The notes: generated by a model from the sequence alone, not told the origin. A stretch of DNA of 32,113 bases from JBEAUL01 sp041161475 (GCA_041161475.1 JBEAUL010000103.1:1-32113); one strand, 5' to 3'; shown: positions 6,408 to 16,010, counted from the first letter of the stretch. Made by a program: numbers and translations.

Positions 6408-8381
6408 ATGTGTGGATTAACAGGTTTTTGGCATTTTGATCGGATTGTTTCGAGAACAACATCGGAGGCCATTCTGACGGATATGGCAACAACAATCGAT
6501 CATAGGGGACCAGATGCCCGTGGCGTATGGGTAGATGAGACCGCGGGATTGGGATTGGCGCATACGCGTTTGTCTATTCGAGATTTGTCACCTCATGGTG
6601 CCCAGCCGATGCACTCGGCCTCGGGGCGTTATGTCATTGTATACAACGGAGAAGTATATAACACAGAGACCATCAAGCCCTCGCTTCATCGTAAAGGGTA
6701 TGGCTTTGTTGGCGGTTCTGATACAGAAGTTATTTTGGCTGCTTGTGAGGCATTTGGGGTTGATCAAGCGGTCAAACAATTTGTTGGCATGTTCGCTTTT
6801 GCCCTATGGGATAGGCAAGAAAAGCGCTTGACCTTGGTGCGTGATCGGGTGGGTATTAAACCCTTGTACTTTGGTATTGTGAATGGCGTTTTGTTTTTTG
6901 GTTCTCAGTTAAAATCCTTTCGTCAGCATCCCTCATGGCGTGGAGAAATCGATAGCGCAGTGTTAACCAGCTACTTTTATCTGAACTATGTGCCCGCACC
7001 ACACAGTATTTTTAAGGGTATTCATAAATTAAAGCCAGGTACTTTTGTCACAATCAATGCAGATAAAAGCGTTCAAGAAACAAGTTACTGGGATTTTGCG
7101 AGTGTTGCACAAGAAGGGGTCTATAATCGACAAAAATTGTCTACCCATGAAGCGATTGATCAGCTCGATACCTTGTTACAAGAAGCGGTAAAGTCTCGCA
7201 TGATTGCCGATGTGCCCCTGGGGGCATTTTTGTCGGGCGGGATAGACAGTTCTGTGGTGGTCTCGATGATGCAATCTCAATCGACCCAACCCGTACAAAC
7301 CTTTTCTATCGGATTTTCTGAAGAAGGCTATAACGAAGCCGTATACGCGAAAAAAGTCGCACAACATTTGGGTACGCAACATCAAGAATTGTATCTGACA
7401 TCACAAGAAGCCATTGACGTTATTCCAAAGTTACCTACTTGGTACGATGAACCTTTTGCCGATGTTTCTCAAATTCCAACCTATCTGGTGTCTCAATTGG
7501 CGCGCAAACAGGTTGCGGTGAGTCTTTCCGGCGATGGGGGAGATGAATTATTTGCCGGGTATCACCGCTATCACCTGGGGTATCATTTGTGGCGTTGGGT
7601 GGGTTATCTACCTTTTCCAGCCAGACGTGCCTTGTCTTTTTTATTAAAACGCTTCCCCATTAGCGCTTATGAATGGTTGGCTGCCTGTTCTAGGGGGATG
7701 TTACCGGCCCGTTTTGGCGATAAATGTCAAAAATTGGCCAGTATTTTAGCCATGAAAACACCACAAGCTTTTTATGAGACCCTGATCTCTTTTTGGCCAA
7801 AACCAACGGCCTTGGTAACAGGAGGCAATGCAAGTGCAGTCTTGGGTTGGCAGACCAATGCGAGTTATTCGGGAAACCTGTTGAAACAGTCTTTAGGAAA
7901 TTCTCGTACCCAATTTATTGAACAAATGCAATTAATGGACAGCATGACGTATCTACCAGACGATATTTTAACGAAGGTAGATAGAGCGAGTATGGCGGTG
8001 GGATTAGAAGCGCGGGTGCCACTGTTAGATCACCGCGTTATTGAGTGGGCTTGGCGTTTATCTCCAGATTTAAAAGTACGATATGGGCAAGGAAAATGGA
8101 TCTTAAGACAAGTGCTCAGTCGGTATGTTCCAACAGAATTGTTCGACCGACCAAAAATGGGCTTTGGTGTACCCATCGATAAATGGTTACGCGGTCCTCT
8201 GCGTCCTTGGGCAGAAGAATTGTTGTCTTTGTCTGCACTGGCATCGAGTGGCTACTTACAAAGTGGCCCGATTATTAGAAGATGGAAAGAACATTTGTCG
8301 GGGCAACGAAATTGGCAGTATAGCCTCTGGGGTGTGCTGATGTTTCAGCAGTGGTATCGACATTACATTACAGAGGGCTAA
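6408..8381 (+). CDS. asnB: Glutamine-hydrolysing amidotransferase, AsnB type
   Basis: A 657-aa two-domain enzyme. The N-terminal class II glutaminase starts with MCGLTGF, so Cys2 becomes the nucleophile after Met removal; DHRGPDARG follows at about 31-39. The C-terminal synthetase domain has the PP-loop SGGIDSS (about 275-281) and SGDGGDELFAGY (about 374-385). It makes asparagine from aspartate in the general case. AsnB homologues inside polysaccharide loci (WbpS-like) instead amidate sugar carboxylates, forming uronamides. That role fits the UDP-glucose dehydrogenase and epimerases further along this cluster. Longer than E. coli AsnB (554 aa) and close to the size of the surface-polysaccharide subgroup. 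The next gene starts six bases after the stop. Confidence 0.88.
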   Translation: MCGLTGFWHFDRIVSRTTSEAILTDMATTIDHRGPDARGVWVDETAGLGLAHTRLSIRDLSPHGAQPMHSASGRYVIVYNGEVYNTETIKPSLHRKGYGFVGGSDTEVILAACEAFGVDQAVKQFVGMFAFALWDRQEKRLTLVRDRVGIKPLYFGIVNGVLFFGSQLKSFRQHPSWRGEIDSAVLTSYFYLNYVPAPHSIFKGIHKLKPGTFVTINADKSVQETSYWDFASVAQEGVYNRQKLSTHEAIDQLDTLLQEAVKSRMIADVPLGAFLSGGIDSSVVVSMMQSQSTQPVQTFSIGFSEEGYNEAVYAKKVAQHLGTQHQELYLTSQEAIDVIPKLPTWYDEPFADVSQIPTYLVSQLARKQVAVSLSGDGGDELFAGYHRYHLGYHLWRWVGYLPFPARRALSFLLKRFPISAYEWLAACSRGMLPARFGDKCQKLASILAMKTPQAFYETLISFWPKPTALVTGGNASAVLGWQTNASYSGNLLKQSLGNSRTQFIEQMQLMDSMTYLPDDILTKVDRASMAVGLEARVPLLDHRVIEWAWRLSPDLKVRYGQGKWILRQVLSRYVPTELFDRPKMGFGVPIDKWLRGPLRPWAEELLSLSALASSGYLQSGPIIRRWKEHLSGQRNWQYSLWGVLMFQQWYRHYITEG

Positions 8382-8386
8382 GCAGT

Positions 8387-9634
8387 ATGGGCTCAATGGA
8401 ACGATCGTTAAGAATTTTGGTTAATGACCTGGGTGTTGGGGGCACTGAAACCCATCTATCTCGTATACTGCCTGTTTTGGTCAAAGCATATGGTTGGCAA
8501 GTGAAGCTGTTTTTATTTTCCGATCAGCTGGATTTGGCCCCAGCATTACTTGAAGCTGGTGTTAAGATTTATTATCCCAAAGTACCTGCCTGTATTAAGC
8601 GTCTCTGTGGTCAACGCGTAACGCGGATGCTGAATACGGCAATGGCATTTTGTCACGTATGGGTTGATTTTTGTATCGATAGAACCAGCATCACCCACTT
8701 TTTCTTAGCAAGAGCGTATATTGTGGGGATGTTTGCTGCCTTCTTGAGTTTTTTACCAGCAGATAAATACATGAGTCGGCGTTCCTTAAACGATTATCAG
8801 CGTGGTTTTTCGGGGATACGTAGCTTAGAAGCTTGGTTACATACTAAAATGAAAAGCGTGTTGGTGAATAGCCAAAAAATTACCGATCAACTGGTTGAAC
8901 AAGAAGGCATGTCACCCGAAAAAATCATTAAAATTTATAATGGGCTACAGGAGATCCCCTCGTCTTATCAAGAGAGGGGCTTGTATCGTCAGATGCTGAT
9001 TGAATCGGAGGGACTATCGCCCGATACCTGGATTTTTATTACGGTTGCAAACCTGATCCCCTACAAAGGACATATTGATTTATTGGTTGCCTTGTCTCAA
9101 TTGTCCCCAGAGGATACAGGAAACAGACCCTGGCGTTTATTGTGCATTGGTACCGATGCCGGTAGCGGTTATGCGGCCACCTTGCGACAAAAAGCCTTAG
9201 CACTCGGTATTGGTGACAGGGTGAGTTGGCTTGGGAAAAAATCGACCGTTTTTGCGCTATATGCGGGGTCAGATATTGGTTTTCTTTGTTCTTATCGTAA
9301 TGAAGGTTTTTCGAATGCCTTGTTAGAAGGCATGGCGATAGGATTGCCTTTGATTGTGACAGATGTGGGTGGGAATGCAGAAGCGGTCGCACATAAAGAA
9401 ACCGGCTTGGTTGTGCCGGCGAAAAACCCAAACGCCATTGTCATGGCCATTAAAACCCTCTGTCAACAGCCTGAATTAATACAGGCTTATGGAATGGCAG
9501 GTAGACGTAGGGTACAAGAAAAGTTTAGTTTGTCGCAATGTGTGGCGGCCTACGATGCTGTGTATACGGCGACATACTCAGCAGAAACGTCGCAAGAAAT
9601 GGAAATGAAAATCATGGAGACATCGGATGTATAA
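8387..9634 (+). CDS. Glycosyltransferase, GT4 family
   Basis: A 415-aa GT-B glycosyltransferase. The N-terminal acceptor domain opens with LRILVNDLGVGGTETHLSRIL (broken at 20), a glycine-rich start usual for GT4 enzymes. The C-terminal donor domain starts near VANLIPYKGHIDLL and ends with the EX7E motif E-G-F-S-N-A-L-L-E, then GMAIGLPLIVTDVGGNAEAV. It transfers a sugar from a nucleotide donor, cytoplasmically, onto a lipid-linked or similar acceptor. I chose the ATG at 8387, which has GAGGG nine bases upstream, over a GTG at 8351 that would overlap the amidotransferase gene. It overlaps the next gene by eight bases. Substrate unknown. Confidence 0.88.
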   Translation: MGSMERSLRILVNDLGVGGTETHLSRILPVLVKAYGWQVKLFLFSDQLDLAPALLEAGVKIYYPKVPACIKRLCGQRVTRMLNTAMAFCHVWVDFCIDRTSITHFFLARAYIVGMFAAFLSFLPADKYMSRRSLNDYQRGFSGIRSLEAWLHTKMKSVLVNSQKITDQLVEQEGMSPEKIIKIYNGLQEIPSSYQERGLYRQMLIESEGLSPDTWIFITVANLIPYKGHIDLLVALSQLSPEDTGNRPWRLLCIGTDAGSGYAATLRQKALALGIGDRVSWLGKKSTVFALYAGSDIGFLCSYRNEGFSNALLEGMAIGLPLIVTDVGGNAEAVAHKETGLVVPAKNPNAIVMAIKTLCQQPELIQAYGMAGRRRVQEKFSLSQCVAAYDAVYTATYSAETSQEMEMKIMETSDV

Positions 9635-10979
9635 AATGGGTATGAAACACGGTCTATCGATTGTAAAGCGCGTTTTTCGATCGGATGGAAAAGTATTATT
9701 TTATGGCCTTTTATTTGCGCTGTTTTTGGTGCTCTATAAACAGGGGCCAAGTTTACAGCCGGATTCAGAAGGCTATTTGGCCTATTCTGCCATTCGCTCT
9801 ATGGGATATCCCCTGTTTTTAAAGGCTTATCAAGCTGTATTTGGGCAATTTTTCGATCCCCTGATTGTATTACAACTCAGCATGGGATTTGTGGCAAGTT
9901 TATGGTTATCACAACGAATATGTGATTGGTTTTCGGTGACATCAAGGACTATTTTTGCCTTGTTAACCGTGGTTTTTTTAATGCCCTATATTGGCTATAC
10001 CCATATAGGGAATGCCATTTTATCTGAAGCCTTATGTTACCCCTTATTTTTAGCCTGGGTAGGTACGTTTGGAGAAAGTATATTTCATCATAAATCACGC
10101 TCTGTTGCCTGGTCTTTTTTATGGATGACCTTGTTGGTCTTAACGCGTCGCCAATTCTTATTTTTATATCCTGTGGTTGGCATTTTGTTGGTTTATTGGT
10201 TGCTGAAGCGATATCAAATTAAAAAAACATTTACCTTATTGGGTGTATTGCTCATGGCGATTGTCGGCACCAACGGTATTGAGCGCGTATATCAGTATGT
10301 ACAGGATGGCCACTTTGAAACGGTTCCTTTTACTGGCATATCCGCGGTTAATTTACCGCTTTTTGTATCTACCCCAGAGAGTATTCAATATTTAACGGAC
10401 CCGAGACAGCGTGCCTTATTTAAAGCGGTGTATCCCAAAATGCTGAAGTTGGGTCTTGTTTACAATCCAACAGTGATATCCGACCATACCTTTGATATTT
10501 ATATTCCTCAACTGACGCGTTTTAAGAGCAGTTATGATTTGATTCAATGGAATTTAGTCATGCCAGCATTACAAGAGTTGGGATTTAAAAATGACTATGA
10601 AAATGAAATATGGTTAATGGACATGGCTAAAACATTGATGTGGCATCAATGGCGACCCTGTTTAGAGCTGTATCTAAAAAATATTATTAGTAATATGGGT
10701 GGTTATTACTATGTGTTTTTATTGATGGGTTTTTTGTGTTTGTTGGGATGTCGTTTACTGCAATCTTCAGTTCAGTCTACGAGACAACAGCAAGTGCTGT
10801 TTTTTTTAATGCTCGCGCATTTTGCCAATTATACCTCTATCGCTTTGGTACAAATTGCCATGAAGCGCTATACCCTTTATACCGATCCGCTACAAATTGC
10901 CTTGCTTTTTATGGTGCTACAAGCGTATGTTGGGCCACTCTCATTTACATTTAAAAAGAAAGGATCGCATGCAAGATAA
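9627..10979 (+). CDS. Polytopic membrane protein, possible GT-C glycosyltransferase
   Basis: A 450-aa protein with roughly nine to ten hydrophobic segments. After the first helix comes QPDSEGYLAYSAIRSMGYPLFL, an external loop with an acidic D-x-x-x-Y and R-x-x-G-Y-P, a pattern seen in GT-C glycosyltransferases that use lipid-phosphate sugar donors. A large periplasmic stretch (about 215-345) lies between the two membrane blocks. I do not recognise a specific subfamily; an O-antigen polymerase-like role is also possible. GGAG stands seven bases before the ATG. The start overlaps the glycosyltransferase stop by eight bases and its end overlaps the next gene by eleven, so it is translated as part of the operon. 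Confidence 0.65.
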   Translation: MYKMGMKHGLSIVKRVFRSDGKVLFYGLLFALFLVLYKQGPSLQPDSEGYLAYSAIRSMGYPLFLKAYQAVFGQFFDPLIVLQLSMGFVASLWLSQRICDWFSVTSRTIFALLTVVFLMPYIGYTHIGNAILSEALCYPLFLAWVGTFGESIFHHKSRSVAWSFLWMTLLVLTRRQFLFLYPVVGILLVYWLLKRYQIKKTFTLLGVLLMAIVGTNGIERVYQYVQDGHFETVPFTGISAVNLPLFVSTPESIQYLTDPRQRALFKAVYPKMLKLGLVYNPTVISDHTFDIYIPQLTRFKSSYDLIQWNLVMPALQELGFKNDYENEIWLMDMAKTLMWHQWRPCLELYLKNIISNMGGYYYVFLLMGFLCLLGCRLLQSSVQSTRQQQVLFFLMLAHFANYTSIALVQIAMKRYTLYTDPLQIALLFMVLQAYVGPLSFTFKKKGSHAR

Positions 10980-11151
10980 TGCTGCCTGTATTATTGCCGA
11001 TGAATTAAATCATCCAGATAAATATAAACCCATTGCACGGGGCCCAGTTGTGGCCCTGTTGCTGGTTTTTTTATTGGGTAGCATGGTACCCATTTGGGTA
11101 GCCTATAAAACACTGAAAAAATGGCTGTCTACTCGCCACGTAAAGCACTAG
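10969..11151 (+). CDS. Small single-helix membrane protein
   Basis: A 60-aa protein with one clear transmembrane helix (about 26-46, flanked by R24 and a basic end KTLKKWLSTRHVKH). AAAGGA lies well placed before the ATG at 10969. The first 11 bases overlap the preceding membrane-protein gene, and it ends ten bases before the oxidoreductase start, so it is tightly built into the operon. No known family recognised. It may tether or stabilise a neighbouring enzyme at the membrane. Confidence 0.6.
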   Translation: MQDNAACIIADELNHPDKYKPIARGPVVALLLVFLLGSMVPIWVAYKTLKKWLSTRHVKH

Positions 11152-11161
11152 GGCAGTCATT

Positions 11162-12784
11162 GTGGTAGCTGATTTTGATATTCTTATTGTGGGTTCTGGC
11201 CCGTCTGGGGTAATGGCTGCAGAAGGCAGTTTGCCGACGGGGTTGCGTGTCGGCATGCTCGATGCAGGATATGTCTCTGATTTAGAACCTCTGCCATCCG
11301 TCCCCTTCGCGACCTTAAAACAATCCCCAGCAATGCAAGCCACTTTGTTGCAACAAGCCGGAACAACAAAAGCCGTGATGAAAACAGGGGCGCATTTGAC
11401 CCCATTTAGAGCACATACGATACGGGACACGCAAGACAGATTACCTATTGATTCTACCGATTTTTTCCCATTACAAAGTTTGGCAAAAGGAGGCTTAAGC
11501 GTTGCTTGGGGTGCAGCCACTTTTACTTATACAGATGCTGAATTAAAAAAAATGGGACTGGAGCCATTGGCTTCTTATTATGAAAAGGTTGCTAAAAAAA
11601 TTGGTCTATCTGGTCCTGTCTCTTCCCCTATTTGTGCAGTGCAAGACAAACAAGTACCCCTGCACATGGATGATAATGCAAAAAAAATATGGCAACATTA
11701 TGATAAAAATAGACCGTGGTTTAAAAGAAAAGGCTTCTATTTAGAGCCTGCAACGATAGCGGCATTAAGCGAGCCTTATGATGACAGAGAACCGCATCCG
11801 CATTACGATACCGATTTTTGGAATAATCCAGGAAACAGCGTTTTTCGAGCCGATTTTTGGGTAGATAAATTGATCGCGCGTTATCCAGGTTTTCGCTATT
11901 TACCCAATCGCTTGGTACAACGGTTTACGGTAGATAAAAAAACAGGCCTTGTGACGGTCTTGTTTGTAGATTTAAAAACAGGACAATCCTCGGCATTAAC
12001 GGCTAAAAAACTCTTGTTGTGTGCTGGCGCCATTAACTCTTATCGAATTGCAGCCTTGTCGTTAGGGCATATTAGACAAAAAAATCCATTATTGTGTAAC
12101 CCGTATCAAATGATGTCTTTTATTCACCTGCCTATGTTGGGGCGGAAAGCCGGAGATAAGCGTTATAGCTTGGCGCAATTGTTTGCTTTGTTTCAGCCCG
12201 ATCCGCAGAAAGAACCTTTGTCTTTACAATTTTATTCCTACCGTTCGTTATTGTTGTATCGATTGATTGAACAAACGCCATTACCTACTTGGGCCGCGCG
12301 CTTGTGGTGGCGTGCTTTGGTTGAAAGCATGGTGATCGTAGGGGTACACTATCCTACAGATTTTCAGCCAGATAATTGGATACAGGTGAATAGCCCAAGT
12401 ACGCCTACAGGAGCCTTGGCTACATTGTCTATTGGGTATAAAAAGAGCAGATTACCAATGCCTCTCACACTATCCCGTTTGTTACTGGGTTTGCGTTGCG
12501 TGCCAATGACGATGGTGAATGCAGAACCCGGAGGCAGTATCCATTATGCTGGTACCTTGCCGATGGTGCATTCGGCGCAGATTGGCGCGGGTTTATCGGG
12601 GTTTACGACTGCGTTAACCACCACCCCACAAGCGGCATTGTCTACTTGTCCCAATGTCCACGTATTAGACGGCAGTACCTGGCGATATTTACCGGCCAAA
12701 GGCTTAACCTTTACCTTAATGGCCAACAGTTTGCGTTTGTCAGAAAAAATTGCGAATGCCTTAAAAGAAGGGAGAACAGATTGA
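11162..12784 (+). CDS. GMC-type FAD-dependent oxidoreductase
   Basis: A 540-aa flavoprotein. The N-terminal FAD-binding Rossmann motif is DILIVGSGPSGVMAAE (about 5-20). The region SLAKGGLSVAWGAA (about 107-120) resembles the GMC flavin contact, and KKLLLCAGAINSYRIA (about 281-296) matches the GMC signature 2 region. The C-terminal GMC_oxred_C part is HYAGTLPM...NVHVLDGSTWRYLPAKGLTFTLMAN. Members oxidise alcohols, including sugar hydroxyls. In polysaccharide loci they are thought to oxidise a sugar or lipid-linked sugar; the substrate here is unknown. The start is a GTG with AGGG eight bases upstream. Its TGA overlaps the TTG start of the next gene (TTGA). Confidence 0.82.
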   Translation: MVADFDILIVGSGPSGVMAAEGSLPTGLRVGMLDAGYVSDLEPLPSVPFATLKQSPAMQATLLQQAGTTKAVMKTGAHLTPFRAHTIRDTQDRLPIDSTDFFPLQSLAKGGLSVAWGAATFTYTDAELKKMGLEPLASYYEKVAKKIGLSGPVSSPICAVQDKQVPLHMDDNAKKIWQHYDKNRPWFKRKGFYLEPATIAALSEPYDDREPHPHYDTDFWNNPGNSVFRADFWVDKLIARYPGFRYLPNRLVQRFTVDKKTGLVTVLFVDLKTGQSSALTAKKLLLCAGAINSYRIAALSLGHIRQKNPLLCNPYQMMSFIHLPMLGRKAGDKRYSLAQLFALFQPDPQKEPLSLQFYSYRSLLLYRLIEQTPLPTWAARLWWRALVESMVIVGVHYPTDFQPDNWIQVNSPSTPTGALATLSIGYKKSRLPMPLTLSRLLLGLRCVPMTMVNAEPGGSIHYAGTLPMVHSAQIGAGLSGFTTALTTTPQAALSTCPNVHVLDGSTWRYLPAKGLTFTLMANSLRLSEKIANALKEGRTD

Positions 12785-13650
12785 AGATTGCAGTGACGGG
12801 GGCAAATGGCTTTATTGGGCAGGCTTTATGTGATGCCTTAAGCAGTGCAGGTCACCAGGTGTTTCGCTGGATTAGAATGCCAGAACGGTCGAACGATCGC
12901 CGTTTTAGCATGCCAGATAATATTACGGAATCCCTATTTGCAGATAAGCCCGATTGGGTTATTCATGCCGCTTATGTCACGCAGTTTAAACGTGCAGAAG
13001 CAACCTGGGAAGCCAATATAAAAGGGAGTATGCGTTTAGTTGAATTGGCAGAAAAACAGGGCGCTAAAATGCTTTTTTTATCGAGTTTGTCGGCCCATGA
13101 AGATGCAGCGTCTATTTATGGTCGTTCTAAATTTATGGTAGAATCTGCCATTGATTTAAAGCGTCATTTGGTTGTAAAACCGGGTGTTGTTGTGGGGGCT
13201 GGCGGGCTATTTTTACGCATGATACGTATCTTACAGCGACTCCGTTTTGCCGTATTATTTTGGGGTGGCGATCAGCCTCTATACCATATTGCATTAAACG
13301 ATTTAACCCATGCTTGCGTACAACTCATTGAACAAAACGCAGTGGGTCGACATCACCTGATGGAACCCACACCATATACGGTAAAAACACTTTATCAAAT
13401 ACTGATGCAGGCATTGTCTCTCAAGCCACGCATGCTCGCTTTACCAGGAGAATGTAGCTTATCAATTGTGCGATGTTTGGAAAAAATGCATCTTTATTTG
13501 CCGATTTCTTCTGAAAATCTCTTGGGTTTAAAGCATGCGCGTTTATTTGATTCCGATATAGAGACAATGGGTATTTCGCCTATTACGCTTTCAGACGCTG
13601 TATCAGAGACAATTGCGCAATTAAGAAAAACAACCGTTCATAAAAAATAA
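12781..13650 (+). CDS. NAD-dependent epimerase/dehydratase (SDR)
   Basis: A 289-aa extended short-chain dehydrogenase/reductase. The nucleotide-binding motif TGANGFIG is at about 6-13. The catalytic residues lie in LSSLSAHEDAASIYGRSK, giving S and YxxxK. The start is a TTG (12781) overlapping the stop of the oxidoreductase gene, supported by GGAG six bases upstream; no ATG lies before the Rossmann strand. It probably changes the configuration or oxidation state of a nucleotide sugar. It is a shade shorter than UDP-glucose 4-epimerases (about 338 aa), and the C-terminal substrate domain is divergent, so the exact reaction is open. Confidence 0.82.
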   Translation: MKIAVTGANGFIGQALCDALSSAGHQVFRWIRMPERSNDRRFSMPDNITESLFADKPDWVIHAAYVTQFKRAEATWEANIKGSMRLVELAEKQGAKMLFLSSLSAHEDAASIYGRSKFMVESAIDLKRHLVVKPGVVVGAGGLFLRMIRILQRLRFAVLFWGGDQPLYHIALNDLTHACVQLIEQNAVGRHHLMEPTPYTVKTLYQILMQALSLKPRMLALPGECSLSIVRCLEKMHLYLPISSENLLGLKHARLFDSDIETMGISPITLSDAVSETIAQLRKTTVHKK

Positions 13651-13664
13651 AAGGATAAAGGCTT

Positions 13665-15050
13665 ATGCAAATAAAGCATGCGATTGGTGTGATTGGTACT
13701 GGTTATGTTGGACTCGTGACCGCAGCCTGCTTTGCACATTTAGGGGTACATGTACATGGCGTTGACACAGATGTCGATAAAATAGCAGGGTTAAATAACC
13801 ATATTATGCCTATCTATGAACAAGATTTAGCGCCTTTAGTTGCAGAAGGAAAAGCTTCTGGGAAGTTGGTATTTTCAAGTGATTTAGCCCGCATGCTTCA
13901 AGAAGTTGATACAGTATTTATCGCAGTTGGCACCCCTACCCAAGCCAAGACAGGGGGCGCAGATTTATCTTATTTGCAAGCAGTTGCTAAAGCTTTAGGG
14001 CCTTTATTACAAGCGCATCGTTATCTGGTGATAAAATCGACTGTACCCGTAGGTACCAGTGTACAATTTACACAGTGGCTAAAGGAAGCAAACCCATCGG
14101 CGCGTTTTACGATGGTGTCTAACCCAGAATTTTTACGAGAAGGACTTGCTGTATCCGATTTCTTAAATCCCGATCGAATTTTAATTGGGGTTGAAACCGA
14201 AGCAGGGTTATCGCATATGCAGGATTTATACAAGCCTTTATCTGAAAAAGGCATTCCTGTTTTGTGTACCAATATCGTGAGTGCAGAATTAATCAAATAT
14301 GCTGCCAATGGATTTTTAGCAACGAAGATTGCTTTTATCAATGAAATGGCCAGTTTATGCGATAAAGTTGGTGCAAATATTGAGCATGTGGTTGCGGGTA
14401 TTGGCAGTGATAAACGGATTGGGCCTGGTTATTTACAGCCTGGACCTGGTTTTGGAGGCTCCTGTTTTCCTAAAGATACTCTGGCTTTACAAAGCATGGG
14501 ACAAGCGGCCGGTATGCCTCTGTCTGTGATAGAAGGCGTTGTTGCCTCGAATATTCGACACAAACAAAGAATGGTAGAAAATATTGTTAAGGTCTTAGGT
14601 CCTAATTTAGCACATAAACGCTTAAGTATTTGGGGATTGGCTTTTAAAGCGGGCACGGATGATATTCGAGAAAGTGCATCCATTGATATTATAAAAGCCT
14701 TATTAACAGCGGGTGCCGTTTTACGGGTTTTCGATCCGGTGGTTACCAAAGGGAAGTTTGATTTAAGCGTATTGGACGATGCACGTGATAACGCCCATCG
14801 TTTGATGCATGCGTCTTCCTGTGAGGAAAGCATGGAAGACACGGAAGCCGTTATTATTGTGACTGAATGGCCCTGCTTTAAATTCGTTGATTGGAATTTG
14901 TTTAAGAGAACACATGATAGGGTTGTTAGGGTCATTGATTTTCGCAATCTCTATGACCCGATAAAAATGGCCCAATCAGGTATTGCTTATGTTTCCCTGG
15001 GTCGTCCGGCTGTCCATCCTGCCACTGTATATGGCTATGAGTATGCGTAA
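13665..15050 (+). CDS. ugd: UDP-glucose 6-dehydrogenase
   Basis: A 461-aa enzyme of the UDP-glucose/GDP-mannose dehydrogenase family. The NAD site is GVIGTGYVGLVTAACFA at about 8-24. The catalytic thiolate is Cys267 in GFGGSCFPKD (about 262-271). Domains follow the usual order: NAD-binding, central helix, and UDP-binding (IWGLAFKAGTDDIRES, about 324-339). It oxidises UDP-glucose to UDP-glucuronate in two NAD-dependent steps, supplying uronic acid to the cluster. Length is normal. It follows the SDR gene by 14 bp and overlaps the next. A GDP-mannose or UDP-HexNAc substrate cannot be fully excluded, but the sequence looks most like the UDP-glucose branch. Confidence 0.92.
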   Translation: MQIKHAIGVIGTGYVGLVTAACFAHLGVHVHGVDTDVDKIAGLNNHIMPIYEQDLAPLVAEGKASGKLVFSSDLARMLQEVDTVFIAVGTPTQAKTGGADLSYLQAVAKALGPLLQAHRYLVIKSTVPVGTSVQFTQWLKEANPSARFTMVSNPEFLREGLAVSDFLNPDRILIGVETEAGLSHMQDLYKPLSEKGIPVLCTNIVSAELIKYAANGFLATKIAFINEMASLCDKVGANIEHVVAGIGSDKRIGPGYLQPGPGFGGSCFPKDTLALQSMGQAAGMPLSVIEGVVASNIRHKQRMVENIVKVLGPNLAHKRLSIWGLAFKAGTDDIRESASIDIIKALLTAGAVLRVFDPVVTKGKFDLSVLDDARDNAHRLMHASSCEESMEDTEAVIIVTEWPCFKFVDWNLFKRTHDRVVRVIDFRNLYDPIKMAQSGIAYVSLGRPAVHPATVYGYEYA

Positions 15051-15987
15051 AGGAAATAAACACAAGACGTATCGTCATGCATTGGTCACAGGTGCTTCAG
15101 GGTTTATTGGGCGTGTTTTGTGTCACTATTTACTGGAACAAGGTGTTCAAGTAACGGCAATTAGTCGAACAAGCTGTCCTATGCCTACATTTTCTGCCGA
15201 TCAATATGTGAGCCATCGGCTTGATATTTGCAAAAATAGCTTGCCTGAAGCGTGGTGGAAGGGAGTTGATATTGTTTTTCATCTGGCGGGTGTGGCGCAT
15301 GCGGGAAAAGCGTCTCAGATACCTGACAGTGAATATCAGTCGGTGAATGTGGAGGCCACTGATGCGTTATTGGCTCAGGCCGTATTACACAATGTAAAAC
15401 GATTTATCTATTTTAGCAGTGTAAAAGCCATTGAACCGCTAGATAGATACGGTGAGAGTAAGCGTTTGGCTGAAAATACCGTGTTAACGTATGGGGCACA
15501 AAAAGCCATTAAAGTGAGCATTGTACGCCCTGCTTTGGTTTATGGTCCCCAGTTAAAAGGAAATTTGCAGGCACTCCAAAAGGCCATTCAAAAAGGATGG
15601 TTCCCTCCCCTGCCAGAAACGGGGAATCGGCGCTCCCTAATTTCGGTTCAAGATTTGGTGCATGCTGCATGGACAATTGCTGTCTCGCCCCGCACATATA
15701 ACAAAGTGTATACCGTGACAGATGGAATAGGATACTCTACGCGACAAATTTATGAAGTCTTAAGTCGATTGTCGGGTAAAAAACCCAGGTTTGGTTTTAT
15801 TCCTAAGTGGGTTTTTTGGTTAATCACCACATTATTAAGAAAGTCAGCAACCTTTGAAAAACTCTTTGGTTCTGCTTTTTATCCTGATATTGCCTTGTCT
15901 CAAGATACGGGCTGGGAGCCTCGTTATTCTCTGTGGGATATAGAGCAATGGAACAGTGCTTTTCATGTTCCCTGTGAATACCACTGA
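15031..15987 (+). CDS. NAD-dependent nucleotide-sugar epimerase (SDR)
   Basis: An extended SDR of about 318 aa. TGASGFIG lies near the N-terminus, IYFSSVKAI carries the catalytic Ser, and YGESK supplies YxxxK. The segment GNLQALQKAIQKGWFPPLP...NRRSLISVQDLVHA resembles WbpV/GalE-like epimerases of O-antigen loci. It may convert UDP-glucuronate to UDP-galacturonate or act on a HexNAc derivative. The start is uncertain: ATG codons at 15031, 15037 and 15043 all overlap the ugd 3' end, and none has a strong ribosome-binding site, so translation is likely coupled to ugd. It is the last gene of the glycan cluster, ending 23 bp from the convergent F-box gene. Confidence 0.82.
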   Translation: MAMSMRKGNKHKTYRHALVTGASGFIGRVLCHYLLEQGVQVTAISRTSCPMPTFSADQYVSHRLDICKNSLPEAWWKGVDIVFHLAGVAHAGKASQIPDSEYQSVNVEATDALLAQAVLHNVKRFIYFSSVKAIEPLDRYGESKRLAENTVLTYGAQKAIKVSIVRPALVYGPQLKGNLQALQKAIQKGWFPPLPETGNRRSLISVQDLVHAAWTIAVSPRTYNKVYTVTDGIGYSTRQIYEVLSRLSGKKPRFGFIPKWVFWLITTLLRKSATFEKLFGSAFYPDIALSQDTGWEPRYSLWDIEQWNSAFHVPCEYH

Positions 15988-16010
15988 GGTTTTTCGCGTG
16001 TATATTTTGA

